Assembly (NCBI GenBank): GCA_947359465.1
Contig: CANAIC010000156.1
Location: forward strand, 62,001-126,000
Source of the DNA: Metellina segmentata
Taxonomy: Eukaryota; Arthropoda; Arachnida; Araneae; Tetragnathidae
Length of the DNA: 64,000 bases
Direction of reading: 5' to 3'
The notes beneath the pieces were generated by a model, which saw only the letters and a list, made by a program, of their open reading frames with translations, was not told the DNA's origin and ran no database searches. This document shows, one piece after another, positions 50,877 through 60,093 of the stretch; the stretch's first letter is position 1, and the number at the start of each line of letters is the position of its first letter. Made by a program: the position numbers and the translations under genes.

Positions 50877-53800
50877 TATTATCGTTTAAATGCTCCACCA
50901 TCTCTTCTAATTTAATATCCAATGGTGTTATCTTGTCTCCTGGTCCGATGACTTGTGGAGTGGCGTCTGCAACTGGTGCTTCTTCTTCTGTTTCTTCATC
51001 GCTCTCATCGCTGTCGGGCTGTGCGTCTGCCATCCGCTCTAGCTCTTTGAGCTGCTTTCTTTGTTCTTTGATTCGGGTCGCGGCAACCTTTGTGTTGACA
51101 AATTGGCGCTTGAATCCGGCACCCCCTCCTAAGCTCAGCCCAACCATAGCGGCCGAATTGGCTGTTCCAGCGACGTCAACCGCTCCATTCGCCACTATGG
51201 CGCCATACGATCTACTGAGCCCCAGCGTGATTCCAATGAAATGGAGCCACATGTATAAAGTCGGATTGGTGCTGCTCGAGTAGGCGGACTTGGTCGTCAT
51301 GCCCATTTCGAGATGGTAGGGAAAATAAGAGAACGCGTCCCCTACTCCCTCTTCTGCTTTCGAAATGACGCCGATTTCCTTCGCTACATGGGGGCTGAGG
51401 CAGTGCATTAGAAGTTCCTTTGTACTAAGCCCAGCCGCTCTAGCAACTTGTCCTAGTGTGGTGATGACAGCAGCTCCCCGGAATCGAGAAGGGAGAGTTG
51501 CCATCCTCATCCCCGATCCCGGGAGCTTGACGAACTTGAAGAAGTACATATCAATTGCACATATCATGGAGCGGTAGCCTTCAGTCAGTTTATCTTCTCC
51601 AATGTACCCATCGAAGTCTATCCAATGGTGTTGAGGCTCCCTTCACTCCGGTTGAGTTGTACAGCTCTAGCACCTCTTCGATGTAACCCGTTTGGTCAAG
51701 TGAGACCGAACCGTCTGCTAGTCTGGTTATCTTCATTGAAAGGATCTCACTTGCTTCTCCTAGGTCCTTGGCCTTGAACCTTTCCATTACTTCACGCTTG
51801 AAGGCATTAATAGACTGCTGTTCACCGACAATCAGCATGTCGTCAACATATAACCCAAGGAAAAGCTTTCTCCCCTGGTGATAGTAGACACATGGGTCAT
51901 ATTTGGAACGCAGCAGTCCATAGTCCTTCAAAAAAGAATCAAAACACTTGTTCCATTATTATCGTTTAAATGCTCCACCATCTCTTCTAATTTAATATCC
52001 AATGGTGTTATCTTGTCTCCTGGTCCGATGACTTGTGGAGTGGCGTCTGCAACTGGTGCTTCTTCTTCTGTTTCTTCATCGCTCTCATCGCTGTCGGGCT
52101 GTGCGTCTGCCATCCGCTCTAGCTCTTTGAGCTGCTTTCTTTGTTCTTTGATTCGGGTCGCGGCAACCTTTGTGTTGACAAATTGGCGCTTGAATACGGC
52201 ACCCCCTCCTAAGCTCAGCCCAACCATAGCGGCCGAATTGGCTGTTCCAGCGACGTCAACCGCTCCATTCGCCACTATGGCGCCATACGATCTACTGAGC
52301 CCCAGCGTGATTCCAATGAAATGGAGCCACATGTATAAAGTCGGATTGGTGCTGCTCGAGTAGGCGGACTTGGTCGTCATGCCCATTTCGAGATGGTAGG
52401 GAAAATAAGAGAACGCGTCCCCTACTCCCTCTTCTGCTTTCGAAATGACGCCGATTTCCTTCGCTACATGGGGGCTGAGGCAGTGCATTAGAAGTTCCTT
52501 TGTACTAAGCCCAGCCGCTCTAGCAACTTGTCCTAGTGTGGTGATGACAGCAGCTCCCCGGAATCGAGAAGGGAGAGTTGCCATCCTCATCCCCGATCCC
52601 GGGAGCTTGACGAACTTGAAGAAGTACATATCAATTGCACATATCATGGAGCGGTAGCCTTCAGTCAGTTTATCTTCTCCAATGTACCCATCGAAGTCTA
52701 TCCAATGGTGTTGAGGCTCCCTTCACTCCGGTTGAGTTGTACAGCTCTAGCACCTCTTCGATGTAACCCGTTTGGTCAAGTGAGACCGAACCGTCTGCTA
52801 GTCTGGTTATCTTCATTGAAAGGATCTCACTTGCTTCTCCTAGGTCCTTGGCCTTGAACCTTTCCATTACTTCACGCTTGAAGGCATTAATAGACTGCTG
52901 TTCACCGACAATCAGCATGTCGTCAACATATAACCCAAGGAAAAGCTTTCTCCCCTGGTGATAGTAGACACATGGGTCATATTTGGAACGCAGCAGTCCA
53001 TAGTCCTTCAAAAAAGAATCAAAACACTTGTTCCATTATTATCGTTTAAATGCTCCACCATCTCTTCTAATTTAATATCCAATGGTGTTATCTTGTCTCC
53101 TGGTCCGATGACTTGTGGAGTGGCGTCTGCAACTGGTGCTTCTTCTTCTGTTTCTTCATCGCTCTCATCGCTGTCGGGCTGTGCGTCTGCCATCCGCTCT
53201 AGCTCTTTGAGCTGCTTTCTTTGTTCTTTGATTCGGGTCGCGGCAACCTTTGTGTTGACAAATTGGCGCTTGAATACGGCACCCCCTCCTAAGCTCAGCC
53301 CAACCATAGCGGCCGAATTGGCTGTTCCAGCGACGTCAACCGCTCCATTCGCCACTATGGCGCCATACGATCTACTGAGCCCCAGCGTGATTCCAATGAA
53401 ATGGAGCCACATGTATAAAGTCGGATTGGTGCTGCTCGAGTAGGCGGACTTGGTCGTCATGCCCATTTCGAGATGGTAGGGAAAATAAGAGAACGCGTCC
53501 CCTACTCCCTCTTCTGCTTTCGAAATGACGCCGATTTCCTTCGCTACATGGGGGCTGAGGCAGTGCATTAGAAGTTCCTTTGTACTAAGCCCAGCCGCTC
53601 TAGCAACTTGTCCTAGTGTGGTGATGACAGCAGCTCCCCGGAATCGAGAAGGGAGAGTTGCCATCCTCATCCCCGATCCCGGGAGCTTGACGAACTTGAA
53701 GAAGTACATATCAATTGCACATATCATGGAGCGGTAGCCTTCAGTCAGTTTATCTTCTCCAATGTACCCATCGAAGTCTATCCAATGGTGTTGAGGCTCC

Positions 53801-56800
53801 CTTCACTCCGGTTGAGTTGTACAGCTCTAGCACCTCTTCGATGTAACCCGTTTGGTCAAGTGAGACCGAACCGTCTGCTAGTCTGGTTATCTTCATTGAA
53901 AGGATCTCACTTGCTTCTCCTAGGTCCTTGGCCTTGAACCTTTCCATTACTTCACGCTTGAAGGCATTAATAGACTGCTGTTCACCGACAATCAGCATGT
54001 CGTCAACATATAACCCAAGGAAAAGCTTTCTCCCCTGGTGATAGTAGACACATGGGTCATATTTGGAACGCAGCAGTCCATAGTCCTTCAAAAAAGAATC
54101 AAAACACTTGTTCCATTATTATCGTTTAAATGCTCCACCATCTCTTCTAATTTAATATCCAATGGTGTTATCTTGTCTCCTGGTCCGATGACTTGTGGAG
54201 TGGCGTCTGCAACTGGTGCTTCTTCTTCTGTTTCTTCATCGCTCTCATCGCTGTCGGGCTGTGCGTCTGCCATCCGCTCTAGCTCTTTGAGCTGCTTTCT
54301 TTGTTCTTTGATTCGGGTCGCGGCAACCTTTGTGTTGACAAATTGGCGCTTGAATCCGGCACCCCCTCCTAAGCTCAGCCCAACCATAGCGGCCGAATTG
54401 GCTGTTCCAGCGACGTCAACCGCTCCATTCGCCACTATGGCGCCATACGATCTACTGAGCCCCAGCGTGATTCCAATGAAATGGAGCCACATGTATAAAG
54501 TCGGATTGGTGCTGCTCGAGTAGGCGGACTTGGTCGTCATGCCCATTTCGAGATGGTAGGGAAAATAAGAGAACGCGTCCCCTACTCCCTCTTCTGCTTT
54601 CGAAATGACGCCGATTTCCTTCGCTACATGGGGGCTGAGGCAGTGCATTAGAAGTTCCTTTGTACTAAGCCCAGCCGCTCTAGCAACTTGTCCTAGTGTG
54701 GTGATGACAGCAGCTCCCCGGAATCGAGAAGGGAGAGTTGCCATCCTCATCCCCGATCCCGGGAGCTTGACGAACTTGAAGAAGTACATATCAATTGCAC
54801 ATATCATGGAGCGGTAGCCTTCAGTCAGTTTATCTTCTCCAATGTACCCATCGAAGTCTATCCAATGGTGTTGAGGCTCCCTTCACTCCGGTTGAGTTGT
54901 ACAGCTCTAGCACCTCTTCGATGTAACCCGTTTGGTCAAGTGAGACCGAACCGTCTGCTAGTCTGGTTATCTTCATTGAAAGGATCTCACTTGCTTCTCC
55001 TAGGTCCTTGGCCTTGAACCTTTCCATTACTTCACGCTTGAAGGCATTAATAGACTGCTGTTCACCGACAATCAGCATGTCGTCAACATATAACCCAAGG
55101 AAAAGCTTTCTCCCCTGGTGATAGTAGACACATGGGTCATATTTGGAACGCAGCAGTCCATAGTCCTTCAAAAAAGAATCAAAACACTTGTTCCATTATT
55201 ATCGTTTAAATGCTCCACCATCTCTTCTAATTTAATATCCAATGGTGTTATCTTGTCTCCTGGTCCGATGACTTGTGGAGTGGCGTCTGCAACTGGTGCT
55301 TCTTCTTCTGTTTCTTCATCGCTCTCATCGCTGTCGGGCTGTGCGTCTGCCATCCGCTCTAGCTCTTTGAGCTGCTTTCTTTGTTCTTTGATTCGGGTCG
55401 CGGCAACCTTTGTGTTGACAAATTGGCGCTTGAATCCGGCACCCCCTCCTAAGCTCAGCCCAACCATAGCGGCCGAATTGGCTGTTCCAGCGACGTCAAC
55501 CGCTCCATTCGCCACTATGGCGCCATACGATCTACTGAGCCCCAGCGTGATTCCAATGAAATGGAGCCACATGTATAAAGTCGGATTGGTGCTGCTCGAG
55601 TAGGCGGACTTGGTCGTCATGCCCATTTCGAGATGGTAGGGAAAATAAGAGAACGCGTCCCCTACTCCCTCTTCTGCTTTCGAAATGACGCCGATTTCCT
55701 TCGCTACATGGGGGCTGAGGCAGTGCATTAGAAGTTCCTTTGTACTAAGCCCAGCCGCTCTAGCAACTTGTCCTAGTGTGGTGATGACAGCAGCTCCCCG
55801 GAATCGAGAAGGGAGAGTTGCCATCCTCATCCCCGATCCCGGGAGCTTGACGAACTTGAAGAAGTACATATCAATTGCACATATCATGGAGCGGTAGCCT
55901 TCAGTCAGTTTATCTTCTCCAATGTACCCATCGAAGTCTATCCAATGGTGTTGAGGCTCCCTTCACTCCGGTTGAGTTGTACAGCTCTAGCACCTCTTCG
56001 ATGTAACCCGTTTGGTCAAGTGAGACCGAACCGTCTGCTAGTCTGGTTATCTTCATTGAAAGGATCTCACTTGCTTCTCCTAGGTCCTTGGCCTTGAACC
56101 TTTCCATTACTTCACGCTTGAAGGCATTAATAGACTGCTGTTCACCGACAATCAGCATGTCGTCAACATATAACCCAAGGAAAAGCTTTCTCCCCTGGTG
56201 ATAGTAGACACATGGGTCATATTTGGAACGCAGCAGTCCATAGTCCTTCAAAAAAGAATCAAAACACTTGTTCCATTATTATCGTTTAAATGCTCCACCA
56301 TCTCTTCTAATTTAATATCCAATGGTGTTATCTTGTCTCCTGGTCCGATGACTTGTGGAGTGGCGTCTGCAACTGGTGCTTCTTCTTCTGTTTCTTCATC
56401 GCTCTCATCGCTGTCGGGCTGTGCGTCTGCCATCCGCTCTAGCTCTTTGAGCTGCTTTCTTTGTTCTTTGATTCGGGTCGCGGCAACCTTTGTGTTGACA
56501 AATTGGCGCTTGAATCCGGCACCCCCTCCTAAGCTCAGCCCAACCATAGCGGCCGAATTGGCTGTTCCAGCGACGTCAACCGCTCCATTCGCCACTATGG
56601 CGCCATACGATCTACTGAGCCCCAGCGTGATTCCAATGAAATGGAGCCACATGTATAAAGTCGGATTGGTGCTGCTCGAGTAGGCGGACTTGGTCGTCAT
56701 GCCCATTTCGAGATGGTAGGGAAAATAAGAGAACGCGTCCCCTACTCCCTCTTCTGCTTTCGAAATGACGCCGATTTCCTTCGCTACATGGGGGCTGAGG

Positions 56801-57327
56801 CAGTGCATTAGAAGTTCCTTTGTACTAAGCCCAGCCGCTCTAGCAACTTGTCCTAGTGTGGTGATGACAGCAGCTCCCCGGAATCGAGAAGGGAGAGTTG
56901 CCATCCTCATCCCCGATCCCGGGAGCTTGACGAACTTGAAGAAGTACATATCAATTGCACATATCATGGAGCGGTAGCCTTCAGTCAGTTTATCTTCTCC
57001 AATGTACCCATCGAAGTCTATCCAATGGTGTTGAGGCTCCCTTCACTCCGGTTGAGTTGTACAGCTCTAGCACCTCTTCGATGTAACCCGTTTGGTCAAG
57101 TGAGACCGAACCGTCTGCTAGTCTGGTTATCTTCATTGAAAGGATCTCACTTGCTTCTCCTAGGTCCTTGGCCTTGAACCTTTCCATTACTTCACGCTTG
57201 AAGGCATTAATAGACTGCTGTTCACCGACAATCAGCATGTCGTCAACATATAACCCAAGGAAAAGCTTTCTCCCCTGGTGATAGTAGACACATGGGTCAT
57301 ATTTGGAACGCAGCAGTCCATAGTCCT

Positions 57328-58047
57328 TCAAAAAAGAATCAAAACACTTGTTCCATTATTATCGTTTAAATGCTCCACCATCTCTTCTAATTTAATATCC
57401 AATGGTGTTATCTTGTCTCCTGGTCCGATGACTTGTGGAGTGGCGTCTGCAACTGGTGCTTCTTCTTCTGTTTCTTCATCGCTCTCATCGCTGTCGGGCT
57501 GTGCGTCTGCCATCCGCTCTAGCTCTTTGAGCTGCTTTCTTTGTTCTTTGATTCGGGTCGCGGCAACCTTTGTGTTGACAAATTGGCGCTTGAATCCGGC
57601 ACCCCCTCCTAAGCTCAGCCCAACCATAGCGGCCGAATTGGCTGTTCCAGCGACGTCAAACGCTCCATTCGCCACTATGGCGCCATACGATCTACTGAGC
57701 CCCAGCGTGATTCCAATGAAATGGAGCCACATGTATAAAGTCGGATTGGTGCTGCTCGAGTAGGCGGACTTGGTCGTCATGCCCATTTCGAGATGGTAGG
57801 GAAAATAAGAGAACGCGTCCCCTACTCCCTCTTCTGCTTTCGAAATGACGCCGATTTCCTTCGCTACATGGGGGCTGAGGCAGTGCATTAGAAGTTCCTT
57901 TGTACTAAGCCCAGCCGCTCTAGCAACTTGTCCTAGTTTGGTGATGACAGCAGCTCCCCGGAATCGAGAAGGGAGAGTTGCCATCCTCATCCCCGATCCC
58001 GGGAGCTTGACGAACTTGAAGAAGTACATATCAATTGCACATATCAT
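57328..58047 (-). pseudogene. N-like fragment, unit U53 (last complete unit)
   Basis: This is a full 239-residue frame with two private substitutions, Val-to-Phe (57660) and Thr-to-Lys (57938). The following partial unit also has a private change. The last copies before the LINE are therefore slightly more diverged than the uniform block to their left, as is common near the edges or interruptions of a tandem array. Confidence 0.85.
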
Positions 58048-58100
58048 GGAGCGGTAGCCTTCAGTCAGTTTATCTTCTCCAATGTACCCATCGAAGTCTA

Positions 58101-58277
58101 TCCAATGGTGTTGAGGCTCCCTTCACTCCGGTTGAGTTGTACAGCTCTAGCACCTCTTCGATGTAACCCGTTTGGTCAAGTGAGACCGAACCGTCTGCTA
58201 GTCTGGTTATCTTCATTGAAAGGATCTCATTTGCTTCTCCTAGGTCCTTGGCCTTGAACCTTTCCATTACTTCACGC
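58101..58277 (-). pseudogene. copia RT fragment of unit U54, cut by LINE insertion
   Basis: The downstream half of the copia fragment lies here and ends at the LINE insertion point. The other part, including the Y-V-D-D codons, resumes at 63932-64000. One private change (58230, Ser-to-Asn) distinguishes it. A 73-residue frame starting inside the LINE (58291) is an accident of the junction. Confidence 0.9.
58263..58277. repeat. Target-site duplication, left copy
   Basis: TCCATTACTTCACGC here is repeated at 63917-63931 on the far side of the LINE. The first four bases are ambiguous because the LINE's AATCC tail ends in the same letters, so the duplication is 11 to 15 bp. Confidence 0.9.
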
Positions 58278-58813
58278 GCCCCCAGGGGCATTCCTTCTTT
58301 AGGTTTGTACGGGCTTCACAACCCCGGGGTACCTGAGTGATCTTCCCTCCCTTTCGTTCTTCTTCTCCTCTACCCTTAGCTTTTTGCTTTTTCTTCCTCC
58401 CTCGTTGTGGTTGCCTCTTCGGAGGTGAGGGCTCCCCTTGAGAAGCTTTTCGCCAGTCTGTGCTTTCAGCTCCTCTTGGGGATTATATCACCCACGTGTT
58501 TGCCGTGCGTGGAGACCTGTGTCTTCGGAAAGGGTGATCCAGGTGATTGAGGGACAACATAACGCCCCAATACATTGCTTCGGCTCCTGCTTCGAATAAA
58601 CAGGAGGTGTACTTTGGTCCCAGTACATTGATCGGCTGGTGGGTATATCCTGCTAGGACTAAGGACCTGCTCACCAACTAGCTCCTTAAGGCAGTCATAG
58701 AGGTGAGTTGGGTCCGTATAGTCTCTGGTTAGCACCGGTACAGGAACCTGTATCCCCTCGTTGGACTCCATGGTGGGTGGTGCCGCCGGGGACTGAAAAC
58801 ATCATTTTCAAAC
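58278..58813 (+). promoter_or_regulatory. LINE 5' UTR (presumed internal promoter region)
   Basis: These 536 bases lie between the insertion point and the ORF1 start, and are clearly richer in G and C than the coding part. Elements of this group carry an internal RNA polymerase II promoter here; I could not identify a specific promoter motif. A minus-strand frame (58466-58771, 101 codons) resembles nothing I recognise and is treated as chance. Confidence 0.65.
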
Positions 58814-60064
58814 ATGGAAAATCAAAAATCTACTTCTCCTTCAGTGGAGCACCTTTATAATAAAAATAGTGAACACAAATCGGAACAGAAATTTTTTTTA
58901 ATGAAAAGTAATGAGGGCAATCTTAAAAACATATCAGCAATATTACTTCATAAAACGATATTAGGAATGGTTGGAGAAACAAAAAATATTAAAAAAACCC
59001 TAGCAGGAGATGTTCTTATAGAAATAACAAATAAAACACAGGCTATAAACATCCAAAAAATAAAATCTGTCGGTCCAATAGCTGTAACTGTGACACCACA
59101 CAAAACATTAAATTCATCGCGGGGAGTAATTTCTGAATCCGACCTAGTTCATGACACCGAAGAAGACATCCTTGAAACCCTGTCCCAACAATACGTAACC
59201 AATGTCAAAAGAATAACAATATCAAGAAATGGCCAAAGAATACCCACCAAACACATAATACTAACATTCAATACACCAAGTCTACCAAAGCATGTTAAAA
59301 TAGCCTATATTAATTGCCCTGTTCGACCTTTCATTCCTAACCCAGTCCGTTGTTTTAAATGTCAGAGATTCGGCCACTCTTTTCTTGCTTGCCGTGGCAA
59401 AGAAACCTGTGCGAAATGCTGTAGTACAGAACATAAGACCGATGTCTGTACTACATCATCCCTTTGCTGTGTCAACTGCAAAGGTGAACATCCAGCTTTT
59501 GCCAGGTCTTGCCCTAAATTTCAAACAGAAAAGGAAATTCAAACAATAAAAGTCCAACAAAACATTTCATTTCCCGAAGCACGAAAAATTGTTAATGATC
59601 GCACCCCAAAACCTGGAATATCATACTCTTCAATAGTAAAAAAAACCTTCACAACTATTGGTACTCAAACCGATGTAACTATTTTTAAGCCATCTCCCCA
59701 ACATAAAACTGCAATGAACCAACCTATAACGCCTCTTTTTTCTAAAGCATCAGCTACAACCTCAACAAATACAAAACACATAAATCAACCAAATCGATCC
59801 TTAAATACTTCTTTAAAAAGAGCCATATCATCTGAACAAAACAATATTAAAATAGCTAAAAGTACTTCTCAAACCTCTCTTCAACCTGACGTTTCATCCA
59901 GAAATATATTAACTAATCCTTCTACGAGTGACCTCATTAATCTTTACAACACCGAAAGTGATATTTCCTCTGTAGAGAGTGATGGCTTGGAGACTTCGCC
60001 ACCCAAGTCCAAGAAGGATCTTCGGCAAGACAGATCTCGTCCTAGGACGAGAAAACACAAGTAG
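58814..60064 (+). CDS. LINE ORF1 protein (gag-like, three CCHC zinc knuckles)
   Basis: This intact 416-residue frame encodes the nucleic-acid-binding ORF1 protein, which in this class of elements packages the LINE RNA into a ribonucleoprotein. Residues 1-100 are lysine-rich with a probable RRM-like/PRE_C2HC region extending to about 175. Three knuckles follow: Cys180-Cys183-His188-Cys193, Cys199-Cys202-His207-Cys212 and Cys219-Cys222-His226-Cys233, the last with different spacing. The remainder (about 240-416) is low complexity, rich in Ser, Thr, Asn and Lys, ending in a basic Arg/Lys tail. The ATG at 58814 is the first in frame after the UTR. The stop is 29 pyrimidine-rich bases before ORF2, which lies in a different frame, so ORF2 would need reinitiation or a similar mechanism. 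Confidence 0.92.
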   Translation: MENQKSTSPSVEHLYNKNSEHKSEQKFFLMKSNEGNLKNISAILLHKTILGMVGETKNIKKTLAGDVLIEITNKTQAINIQKIKSVGPIAVTVTPHKTLNSSRGVISESDLVHDTEEDILETLSQQYVTNVKRITISRNGQRIPTKHIILTFNTPSLPKHVKIAYINCPVRPFIPNPVRCFKCQRFGHSFLACRGKETCAKCCSTEHKTDVCTTSSLCCVNCKGEHPAFARSCPKFQTEKEIQTIKVQQNISFPEARKIVNDRTPKPGISYSSIVKKTFTTIGTQTDVTIFKPSPQHKTAMNQPITPLFSKASATTSTNTKHINQPNRSLNTSLKRAISSEQNNIKIAKSTSQTSLQPDVSSRNILTNPSTSDLINLYNTESDISSVESDGLETSPPKSKKDLRQDRSRPRTRKHK

Positions 60065-60093
60065 TTTTTCTTTTCTTTTATCCTTTATTTTTT

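Larger units (their letters stand above)
40824..58100. repeat. Array block U38-U53: nearly homogeneous units
   Basis: U40, U42-U46 and U50-U52 show no change from consensus in any translated frame. Departures are U38 (41712, Leu-to-Phe in N), U39 (2-bp deletion), U41 (44647, Gly-to-Arg), U47 (1-bp deletion), the adjacent pair U48/U49 (52196 and 53276, the same Gly-to-Val) and U53 (57660 Val-to-Phe, 57938 Thr-to-Lys). The shared change in adjacent units U48 and U49 is the simplest sign of a one-unit duplication. Confidence 0.85.
516..58277. repeat. 1080-bp tandem (satellite-like) array of viral-N/copia chimeric units
   Basis: The same roughly 1080-bp sequence repeats head to tail with no spacer from 516 until the LINE insertion at 58278: 53 complete units and two partial ones. 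Reading frames recur at exactly 1080-bp spacing except after six small deletions, near 13195 (3 bp), 26152 (3), 33124 (1), 39108 (3), 41896 (2) and 50863 (1). These sum to the 13-bp drift between first and last unit. Each unit joins an antisense copia RT fragment (about 335 bp) to an antisense rhabdovirus-like nucleoprotein fragment (about 745 bp). Most units differ from the consensus by zero to three bases. The array resumes after the LINE, so its true right edge is outside the window. Confidence 0.97.

Noticed and set aside
516..58277. Could the repeats be a CRISPR-like array or a bacterial locus?
   Set aside because: The unit is 1080 bp with no unique spacers, and the neighbours are eukaryotic LINEs and copia sequence.
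58466..58771. Minus-strand frame of 101 residues in the LINE 5' UTR
   Set aside because: It is opposite to the element's coding direction, resembles no known domain, and is best explained by chance in a GC-richer stretch.
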